From positions 1,153,941-1,217,940 of the forward strand of contig QRDG01000414.1 of the NCBI GenBank assembly GCA_012064385.1: a stretch of DNA of 64,000 bases, given 5' to 3'. This document shows, in pieces, positions 54,947 to 64,000 of the stretch. The notes below the pieces were generated by a model, which ran no database searches, was not told the origin of the DNA, and saw only the letters and a list, made by a program, of their open reading frames with translations. Position numbers and translations under genes: made by a program. Every line of letters begins with the position of its first letter. Within the stretch, counting starts at the first letter, position 1. This DNA is from Puccinellia tenuiflora. Taxonomy: Eukaryota; Streptophyta; Magnoliopsida; Poales; Poaceae.

Positions 54947-57724
54947 TCAGGACCTGATCGCCCCTAGGCTATACAGCGACCTTGGTCTGAACAGACTGTT
55001 GAAGAGAAACCTTGTAGGTGAATCTTGTGGAGGTGGCTTCAGGTGACCAGGGTGCTCTTTTACTTGGAGCACCGTCTGTCCTATCTCCTCACGTATAGCT
55101 TCTAGCGTCTTCAGATCGACATCTGATCTCCCTGCTGCGTCGCGAACATAGAAAGTGTTGACCGCCTTGCTGTCCTGAGTTGACACTTCTGCTCTTGTGA
55201 CTGTCAAGCCATTCTCACGGAAGATCCGTGTTACATCGGATAACAGTCCCACTCTATCGCCTGTTGACAATTCTAACTGCAGACCCTGCAGGTCATATAC
55301 TCAATTGTTAAAAAACTAACGGTAAATTCATTAAGAAAAACTGGCATAAAGATGCTCATGTTATAGTTAGTGGTTATTCATGTGATCTGATACCTAACAT
55401 ACATTCAATACTGTATCAGATTACTGCACATATGAACATGCACAATTCACATGGTTGAGTTACTCATGTACACTGGAGAATAGCATGTGCTTCATCAAGA
55501 AAGAAAGGACTCAGACAGCAACAGTGGCTCATCAGTAAAGTGTGGCAGACAATACAAAATGCCAGCTCTACAACCACATTCGACCTCCCATGGTGATGCA
55601 TCACACCATTGAAGTCTATATCCACCCAAGGCTAAGCAAACCATATGCAACATAGACAATGGGACCATATGAAATGAAACCGGAAAGGTGCAGCTATTAC
55701 CTCGGATACTCTCCTCTGTATAGCTGCTTCAAGACACTGGATAACTCGCTGTCTCTCGGCCTCGGAATTGACAGGTGACCCATCAATATGCCGAATGTAA
55801 TACTCCTATTCAACCATGGAAACATAACATATAAGAAAAGATCAGATGTCTAAATCTAGCTGTAGGTTAGAAGAAGCTGAAATGTTAGCAGTAATTAAAA
55901 TACCTGGTAAGCTTCGGGGCCCTCGGTGTCCACGCTCCCATGGAAAACCACATATTGCATATCAGTCAAGGTGCAAACTGTATCGAAGAGAAGCTTTGGT
56001 CTATCCTTGCACCGAACTGTCACCACGGAATAACCTTTCTCTAGCCAATTAACAACCGAGACCATTGGTTTTGGGTTGACATTCGCCCTATCTTTATCGT
56101 ACCTTTCGTAATCCCGATCCTCAAGCATCATCTGGTGCAGCCTCCGCTCTGTGTGGGTTATCCCCATCATAAGCGTTGCCTTGTCATCTTGGCTCCTGTT
56201 GCTTCCTCTGAACACGTAGCGAAGTCGCTCCCTGATTCTGCATAGCCGTTCTGTATCTAAGATTGCCAACCCGGTTTTTGTATCAGTGACCTGCATTACT
56301 GCTGCTGCTCGTTTGTTATGAGTCCAGACCTCTGCATTCACCACATTACAGTCCAGATTAGTGAGCACCGCGCTCACTTCTGAGATCAGACCAGGCCTGT
56401 CAGTTCCAGTTAGCTCTATCAAGGTGTAGTCAGAGGAAGGCTCCACTCCAACATATCTCGTTTTTGAAGGAGAAAAGAAAGAATCAGCCTCGAGGCACTG
56501 CAGGGAAAAAAACAAATTCAGCACACTGAACAAAATAAAGAACAAAACTAAGAAGGCAACAATCACCTTTTGGATGTAATCTACTATCTCATCCAGCATG
56601 GATTTGTCCATCATCTTCTGCCCATTTTGATTCGTCACATTGAACACTGGTGGAATATATTTAACAAATTAGGAAAACTCACATAGTTTTCAAGTGTCAG
56701 ATGCAATAACAATAACAAAAATAGCATCCTACCATCCATGAACCATCCCCCGTCCGATGATATGTATGCTTTCTTCACCATAAGATTAAGGTCAGTGAGG
56801 ACCTGCACTACCTCCAATAGAATCCCATACTTGTTTGCACTGTCAACCTAAGTCATTCAATAAGAAAAGGTCGCATTGCATTCAGTGAACAAACAAGACT
56901 ATATACACTTAGAAAGTCCTTAATTTGGCAGGCACTTACATGAACAACTGTGGCGTTTGCGCAGGATGTGTTGTCAATTGTGATCCTGAATTAGCATATA
57001 CACATGCCACTTGGTTAGCACTTGGAAATTTGGCAGTGAATAACTTTGGAGTACTGAAATTGATGGGAATTTCTGGCACCTTGGGGGGTTCATCTTCTGA
57101 ATAAACTTCTGGTACTCATCGTCACCGTCGCAGGAAGAAGAACTCGCATCTCCATCTGCCAATGCTGCTCCACAGAGAAATAACAATTAGAAATCCCAGT
57201 TATTACGCATGCAAATGTGCCCCATAAATAAATCCGAAGTGTGCGAGAAAACATTTCTTGTGGGTGCCCCCGCGCAGACAGTCTTGTGCACATACATGAT
57301 TGCGTCGAGATAAAATCAAGCCAAAATTGGACTCTTTAGCAATTTCAAATCGCAAGCATCGAAGTGGAAAACCGTGCTCGCAATTTTTTTTACAGAAAGC
57401 TGAAACTAAATGGGACTGCTATCGAAGCCGCGCAGAACCGAGAGGAATCGAGAATCTCCGGTTCCCACAGGACAGGGGTTGCGGCAAGTTCCAGTTACGC
57501 GAGAGCCGTTCCGCGGCAACTGATCGATATTTCCAAGAAAGCGATAAACCAGGATCCTCGACGGCCGCGAGGCGCATGAGGGAAAAAAAAAACCAAGAAC
57601 GCCATACGCCAGGAAAGGGAAGGAACTAAGCCCGGAGCCACCCCACCCGACCGTGCGAAACAAACAGGAAAAAGAATCAGGAAAGCACGGATTGGGCTAA
57701 GGGAGGAAGAAGATGCGTACCCAT
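54947..57724 (-). CDS. ACT-domain-repeat protein (ACR4-like), complete, eight coding exons
   Basis: ACR proteins hold four ACT domains, small folds that bind amino acids, and are thought to sense nitrogen or amino-acid status in plants. Coding exons (minus): 57721-57724, 57080-57164, 56940-56985, 56733-56847, 56567-56646, 55904-56497, 55701-55805, 54947-55285. All have GT-AG borders and together give 1368 bases: 455 codons plus stop, close to the usual length of this family. ACT1 is about residues 30-110, ACT2 120-200 (DYTLIELTGTDRPGLISEV), ACT3 255-330 (VVTVRCKDRPKLLFDTVCTL), ACT4 343-420 (LELSTGDRVGLLSDVTRIF). The first coding exon is only ATGG; the split start codon plus one base is strongly supported because it continues in frame as MALADGDASS. 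No break is seen. Subgroup (ACR3/4/5-like) is judged from memory. Confidence 0.93.
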
Positions 57725-58050
57725 GATTGCTGTACAGCAGCAGAGAAGCCCCCCCGCCCTCTCCCTCCGGTCTTCTCTCTCTGGGGCTGAACTCACCGGG
57801 GAATGGCGAGAGAGCACCAACCAAGCAAAACCAAGCCAAGAGGGCAGGCCGGGATTTCTTTCTTTTTTCTCTTTTATTATTGAACGGTGAAACGAACACG
57901 CGCCCGGCGAGGGAAGAAAGGAGGCGGAAATGGGATGAGATATATACGGCGGCGGGAGGGGCTGCGTGGGCCTAGGAGTCAGTTGTGCAGGAGCAGCTGT
58001 CAACCGGACACTGGACGGTAGTTCGCACGAGCACATGTACCACACCACAC
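57725..58050 (-). promoter_or_regulatory. 5' UTR and proximal promoter of the ACR gene
   Basis: A C/T-rich leader on the minus strand (57725-57880) precedes the ATG. Further upstream, minus-strand GCCGCCGTATATATCTCATC near 57940 could be a TATA element about 200 bp before the start codon. Assignment is by position. Confidence 0.5.
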
Positions 58051-59486
58051 AACGTATCCACTACTTGCTTCGTGTGCAGCCGCATCCATCTGGCATATTA
58101 AGAGTTGCTAAAATTTGTACAATAAACACTAATATTGCAGGTAATTATCATGTCATAAATTTCCAGCACAACTCCTACCTTGAGAAAAAATTAAAAATAA
58201 ATTTAGTACTCACGGGCCAATTTAAGCTACTACCTACTATTCACGGTTATATGTGTCTTTGTTTAGAGTTGTGTCTGAAACTTTGATTCAAAATCTTGTG
58301 ACACGATCGATAAACATTCTATCGATACCTTTATTTTTTTTCATGGATTTTTCGTGATTTTTACCATGTGGCTTTTGAGAGATTGGAGTGCACATATTCA
58401 GTGTGGAAGGCGGGCATGAAAGGCTGGTACCTGGCTCGTCGGTTGTAGATACAACTAGCGGCGGATATATAGCATTGTCTGACACAGAAGTGCCATAACA
58501 AAAAAGACCGTTAAAACAAGGAGTTGTTTGTCTAAAAATATGAACACTATACATATGCCATGTCATAAAGTGTTAGATAATTCAATTCACAACTAAGTAA
58601 ACAAGACGACAATTATGGTTGCGAATGATGTTGTCTTTTCGATTTGTATTCGGTGAAACGTGTACACATGGTAGACTTGGATGTGTGCCCTCCTATAACA
58701 AAAGAGGTGCGACAAATTTAGACGTGTCACGCGGATAACACCAAATCTTTGCTCGGTTGTTATAATTATCGTCAAAATGCTACTTTAAAAGGGAGCTACC
58801 GTAACATTTCTCCATTGTTATCATAAAATGCTACTTTACAAGGGAGCTACCGTAACACAAGAGCATATTGAAAATGTGTCGTGCATGCAATTTCTTGGCT
58901 TTCAAAAGTTTTTTCTTTTATTTCATAATCCGTCGATGATATATGGTCGAACCATTTCACGATAGCGTACGCATGGTCCTCCATCCAGTCCGCTCGGTTC
59001 AAAGTATGATAGCCGACTAAAAGGGGTCCACCGACCTACATGGTGTATGCAACCTGAACTCCTAAACGTGTACCAGGCCAACTTGGAAGGTACGAAGAGA
59101 CGGAACCGACAAAGACATGAAGAGTAAGGGAGCAGAATCCTACCCGTATGAGAGGAGGCACCAAAGCTTACTTAAGGGGGATAGACGACTGAGAAAACAT
59201 AGCTTTTGAGTCTCATGCCATTGACGACCACACCTCGTTGAGTTAATCTTTCGACTTGACGAGTAACCCCTTTGTAATTATACTTGTGTCCACTCTACCT
59301 ATAAAATTTGAGGCGGGAGTAGACTTTTTTTCCATCAAATCAGGGGTCAGAACCTGGGTAAAATCGTCTCTATCCATACATATTGATTTGTGCCCTTCTA
59401 TCGAACAAATAAACATACTCTCATGATCCTTCAAAATTATAATTGGCGAGGGACTCAATTTCAGTTCCTCGACAACTTGTGTGTCA
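58051..59486. other. Intergenic sequence without a supported gene
   Basis: AT-rich, likely old transposon sequence. A short unit of about 33 bp (AAAATGCTACTTTA...AGGGAGCTACCGTAACA) occurs twice, near 58775 and 58827. One minus-strand frame (59243-59524) is open but has no recognised domain. Confidence 0.4.
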
Positions 59487-59835
59487 GGTACGTGGATCGT
59501 GTTAATAAATCGGATATACGTCAAGCCTGACCGGTCTCAACAAGAAAGATGACTACTCGAGGCCATATCACCGAAGACGTTCAAGAGAAGACCTCCACAG
59601 AAGTTCCTCGTCAAGGCTCATCGACCTACGTAGCAGATCACATTAATAAATCGGACGTGTGCAAGGTACGTGGATCATGGATCATGTTAATAAATCGGAT
59701 CTATGTCAAGCCTGACCGATCTCATCAAGAAAGATGACTACTCAAGTCCATATCACCGAAGACGTTCAAGAGAAGACATCCACAAAAGTTCCTCAACAAG
59801 GCTCATCGACCTACGTAGAAGATCGCGAGCTTCAA
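59487..59835. repeat. Imperfect tandem duplication, period about 185 bp
   Basis: Two units share GTACGTGGATC, TTAATAAATCGGAT, TCAAGCCTGACCG, AAGAAAGATGACTACTC, CATATCACCGAAGACGTTCA and GGCTCATCGACCTACGTAG in the same order, offset by about 185 bp with several substitutions. Confidence 0.85.
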
Positions 59836-60059
59836 CGGTATAAAGGAGTATTCGCCAGATGATTACCAAACTGACTACATGGACTGGTTGGGGAAGATCT
59901 ACGATGCTTAAACACAGAAAAATATGGAAGAATATCACAAGTTGAGAGCCGCCCTGTACGGTACACAAGCAATATGCGGGTCGACATAGACCCGTCCAAA
60001 TTTATGGGAACACCAGTCTAGTGCGCCTATACGGACTACATGGGTAACATGACCCCTTA

Positions 60060-60935
60060 TGCCTAACCGGGATATGGCGTTCTCTTCTCCCGCAGGAGCC
60101 AGGCGGCGGTGGAAAAACTCCCCCAATATCCACCGGCCAGATTGCTGGTCCCCTCTCCCTCGCTTGCCTCCCGGTGGAAGGAGGGAGAGGGGATCTCCCC
60201 CCCCCCCGGTGGCAGGAGGGTTTGGGTCAGTCTGCTGTGGTGCGCCGTTGGGGTGGTGGGAGCGGCGTCCGGGCAAATAAATATCTCTCAACTCTACTCC
60301 CACAATGGCGGCGACCTTCATGGTGGCGCCTCGGAGTTGATGGCAACGTGTGCTACTCAGTCCTTCAGATCGGCAGCTTGGTTTTTTCACTGCTCTTTAG
60401 ATCTGGCGAGATCAGTTTCTCGGTGTGTCGCTGGTATTCGTGGTTATCCGCGATGGTGTTGGCGGCCGAGGCGAGGTGGTTTTTCTGGAGCGAGGATGTT
60501 GGTTCGGCGGTGGTGGATCTGCCGCTCTTCTCCGACTTCGTCGATGGGAGGCAACGGATCTTGGTCCAAGACAGCACAGGACGTCCCCCGGTCGACGTGC
60601 CACAGCGACATGTGCCTCGCTACGTGCAGCAGTGTTGTTCATCGACTCACAAAGCCAATTGCGGTGGTGCTTTATCGGATCTTGCAATGGTGGAGGCTCG
60701 ACGTCTCTTCCATCGTTCGTCTCGGCGACGTTGGAGTTGGGCTACAGCCGCTCGCTACAGTGGTTGCAGGAAACCCTAGGGATCGTTTTGTATTTCTCCA
60801 TCTCTTATGATTTTATCCGAAAATTCAGGATAATTATTTTATCTCGATCTGTCTTTTAGTTTCCGCATGTGTTGCTTATTGTAACTTGATATTCCATTAA
60901 TGAAATACATGGTTCTCTAAAAAAAAAACTAGATA
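60060..60935 (+). mobile_element. LINE 3' part with poly(A) tail
   Basis: The GC-rich body, with long open frames in more than one phase but no legible reverse-transcriptase motif, passes into an AT-rich 3' UTR. It ends CCATTAATGAAATACATGG, TTCTCT and a run of nine A at about 60920-60928. The layout matches the 3' ends of grass non-LTR elements. The 5' boundary is a guess and no target duplication was found. Confidence 0.45.
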
Positions 60936-61025
60936 CCTACGAAACCCCGTGTTGGGCAATCACACCAGCTATGCATAAAGTCCGGTTACAAGTGTGTACA
61001 CTTTGTGCTCTACTGATACCTTCGA
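60936..61025 (-). mobile_element. Short internal piece of a reverse gypsy element, with degenerate primer site
   Basis: Next to the LTR, the minus strand reads AGGTATCAGTAGAGCA four bases after the LTR end. This is a tRNA-Met-type primer site with one extra T. Only about 80 bp of internal sequence remain before the LINE tail, so the internal domain is lost or cut. Confidence 0.5.
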
Positions 61026-64000
61026 TGTGGGGACCCCGGACTAGCTGTCCGAAATACCCGATTATGGTTCGCACAACGATCCCAGGATCAGTCTGTCGTT
61101 GCCCATAATCCGAATTGAATACCAAAGTTTACATTCATTACAATACCGACTTCAAGTCTTACATAATAGGTCATTTAGACCAAGTCTTACATAGGTGCCT
61201 TCTTGGGCCAAATCAACAACATTCAGTGGAAGCTACGTAGTAGAAGTCCAACGCGCCCTATCGACGACCCGACAGGCAGTTGACTCACGAAGATCCCTAG
61301 TTCGCATAGAAGTCACCATACTCCGCTTCGGCGTAGTTCTCCTCGAGATCTGGCTAAGACAATAGCCAGGGACGAAACCAATATGAGTACAATGGGAATT
61401 GTACTCGCAAACTACCCCTAACGTGAGTATGCACCAGTTTTTAAGTTTCATCCTATAGCACTTTTACTTATTAAAACATCTCTACATCTTTGTTGAAAAA
61501 CATCTCTATATCTTAGTTGAAAAAGATAAGAAGGAATTCATATCTATCTTAGAGATTATCACAAGTTTTATTAATTTTTCCAAAACTCCTCCTTTTTCCC
61601 GACCATATCTCATCATGGCCTATTTATCTCCACCAACTCATACCACTCCATTTGGTATAGTTGGATAATACCACCTCCACATTTGTTTCTTTAAACTTGC
61701 CACTTTGGTAAAACTTGCACATAGCCTAGTACAGCCTCCCAACTGTCCATATCCGAGGACTCGGCTATTCGAATAGTTTTGTACCCTCTGCAGAGGTAGC
61801 ACGCTTTTCCCACACCCATCCGGTAACTCATCGTGTCTGCCACGTCCCGCCATACAAGGTGTATGCGAAGTTGAGCCACCGACCATAGCCTGTCCTTTTG
61901 CTCATGCTAGTATAGGACCCTGCCGCTACGAATTCGCCATTCCTTCGACACCTAGTACAGGATCCCCCGTCGAGGAACCTAGATGTGAGGACTCGTAGTT
62001 CTGCCCGGCGAGCAGAGCCCTTCAATCCCTCGTCCACCAGACGCCGAGACCCAGGTTAGGGGGTAGGTCGCCATGACCATCCCCTCATGGAACGAGGTCA
62101 TCCTCGTTGTTGAGGCATCCCACACTAATATGAGCAAATTATATGGCTACGCCCGTTCCCATATGTGGGTAGATGTGGTCGCACAGGTTATTGGCTGGTC
62201 GTCATAGTACTAAGACACAATGTGCATTTTTCATAAACATCTCCAATCATCAATTTTCCACTTCATACCGACCATTCGGCATGTCCATTCATTCAGGTAC
62301 TTTAAAAAGGAGTTTGGAATAAACCATATTTTTCCCATCCTATAGTTTGAAATATCTACTCTATATTTCTACATAGGGTGGCAAAATAGTTTTCATGTCT
62401 TTGTAAAAAGGTTTTCAAAATCATCACTACTTTTGAATGTTTCAGGTGATCAAAATTAAATGTATATAAATGCAAGCTCAGTGAAGTAGCTTGCCTTGCT
62501 CAACAAAGTGCTCGGGTTCTTGCTGTTCGAAGTATTCTCCTTCCTTGTAGACTCCGGCAACGTTCTCGTCTATTCGATAAGGAACAATACAAGCAAACAA
62601 TCACTAAGACTAAACAAACAAGCATCACATCATTACAATCATCAACAACACAATTAGCTACTGCACACACAAGGCAACACAATTTGGTTTCAATTTGATT
62701 TAATTAACCACTTTTTTAATTGTGTCACAATTATGGCAGAAACTAGGGTTTCATGTTTAATTGCATAACTTCAGTTATGTTGATCACAAAATTATGAACT
62801 AAATTCCTACAGAAAGCTAGTGATGTGTAGAAGCTATCCCAATTGGATTTAATTCAATTTGAGCTATCAAACTCCCTGTATAAATGTCTTAATCCAGAGA
62901 GCTAATATTCTAGTTTTTGCTACAACTCAAGTTAATTTTATTCAAAAATTAAATCCTTTTAGGGACATCTAGCATTGACTAAATGTGATCTAACCAAATT
63001 GGTCCAACTCATTTGGATTTACCATTATTGTTTTAAAAATGTTTTAGTTCAGAAAGGCTTCCTTTCTTTTATCAGATGCCAATTAATTAATAATGATCAA
63101 TTAATCCTACACAAATTAGGGCAGCTAAGTCATCACAGTGCTAAACTAGAAAAATTGGATTCACATTATTTGGGCTTTTAGAGCATCAGAAACAACCAAG
63201 TTTAGGTTTAAAACTGTATGTTCTAAGTAATTCACCATTTGCTTAATATTAACTCAATTAATGTGGGACCAGTGCCGTTAAATAGATAATTTGATAAGCT
63301 ACCAGTACACCAAATTTCATAATTTTTGGACATACCCATCTCCAGATATTTAATTTCTAAGCGGGGTGCTGATTTTCATAATTTAAATCCATAATACGAA
63401 AATGGAAATCGGCCTGGGTGAAATGGCTTAACGGGCCGGCCCACGGGAATTTCCCGCGCCGGGATTTGTTCAAAATGCTGACTGGTGGGGTCCGTCGATC
63501 AGTTTTTAATTAAAAACCGAACCGGTACGCGGCCGTTGGATTTGGATCCAACGGCCTGTGACGGCCAGGTCGGCGACGACCTAAAAACGGCCGCGCCGCC
63601 GTGCCCTAGACGACGGTGGCAGCTCGGGAGCTCACCTAGGGGGCTCGGGAGGCGATGGAGTCGACGGCGGCGTGGTGCGGAGGCTCGGGGAAGACGATGG
63701 GCTGACTCGCGCGTGCTGGGGAGGTCTCGGTCGACGGCTGCAGCTCCGGGACGGGCTCGGGACGGATCCTTCGCCGACGAGCTCCTCGGGTGTCCTGAGC
63801 ACGGGAAACAGAGGCGAGGGTGAGCGGCGGGTGCGGGAGGAAGAACATGGAGGTGAGATGCAGAGAAACGGAGGAGAGGCAGCGCGGCCTGGCGGCTGTG
63901 GTCGACCTCGGGCAATGCCGAGCTCGCAGAGCTCGGCCTCCACGGCCGGGGTGGAGAGCAGCAGAGCTCCCGCCCTCCTGGCGGGTGCAGAGAGGTGGTG
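61026..64000 (-). mobile_element. Reverse gypsy-type LTR, cut by the window end
   Basis: On plus it begins TGTGGGGACCCCGG (minus-strand end CCCCACA next to the primer site). Inside are the GTCC...GGAC stem variant with GGCTATTCGAATAG near 61747-61775, an AT-rich middle and, from about 63400, a GC-rich part like that of the LTR at 45.0-45.7 kb. ATTTGGATCCAACGGCC near 63539 parallels GATCAAGATCCAACGGACC near 45000. At least 2975 bp, so of the same size class as the 3.4-kb LTRs but clearly a different family. No gene is supported within it. Confidence 0.7.

Noticed and set aside
60059..60859. Overlapping ORFs in three frames suggesting a gene
   Set aside because: GC-rich LINE body; no single frame shows reverse-transcriptase or endonuclease motifs.
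63485..63943. Arg/Pro-rich ORFs at the right window edge
   Set aside because: Same LTR GC-rich part; overlapping frames on both strands, no domain.
1..64000. CRISPR arrays, bacterial operons or phage genes
   Set aside because: No such structure; introns, MITEs and LTR elements show a plant nuclear genome.
1..64000. tRNA or rRNA genes
   Set aside because: The only tRNA-like matches are retrotransposon primer binding sites; no cloverleaf or rRNA core was noticed by eye.

Overview
The window is nuclear DNA from a grass, most likely a Pooideae/Triticeae species. The inference rests on spliced monocot-type genes sitting as small islands in nested transposons: Ty3/gypsy elements with 3.4-kb LTRs, Stowaway and Tourist MITEs, LINE tails, a Helitron and Mutator-like elements. 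No family database was searched, so the species and TE family names stay open. There is one 180-N gap (11023-11202) and one N at 9727.

Layout. 1-1701: reverse-strand gypsy-type LTR with an internal tandem duplication. 1702 to about 9770: Mutator-like element MULE-1, with a FAR1-type transposase (+) converging on a Ulp1-like cysteine protease gene (-). 9.8-11.0 kb: LINE tail and LTR-like debris. 11.2-12.2 kb: the C-terminal part of a GAUT-type glycosyltransferase (+). 13.15-13.71 kb: a small proline-rich gene with a PNRC-like motif (-). 14468-41114: a second, inverted MULE-2 with the same two genes. Its transposase gene is cut by a 19.8-kb gypsy block (18366-38151) of the form LTR-internal-LTR-internal-LTR, flanked by one 5-bp target duplication.

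41.1-49.1 kb: an RNase-H-like fragment, a Helitron (42407-47216) that hosts a reverse gypsy LTR, and a 1.6-kb PIF/Harbinger-like element carrying an ORF. 49.1-52.8 kb: Stowaway and Tourist MITEs, one Stowaway split by a LINE with a 12-bp target duplication, and a degenerate copy of the 5' end of the proline-rich gene. 54.9-57.7 kb: a complete ACT-domain-repeat (ACR) gene (-), whose eight exons join in frame to 455 codons. 59.5-61.0 kb: a short tandem duplication and a LINE tail. 61026-64000: another reverse gypsy LTR running off the window.

The clearly supported host genes are ACR (complete), the proline-rich gene (complete) and GAUT (partial). Everything else is transposon biology. The most unusual content is the pair of MULEs that each join a FAR1/SWIM/CCHC transposase to a Ulp1-like peptidase, and the three-LTR gypsy tandem inside one of them.
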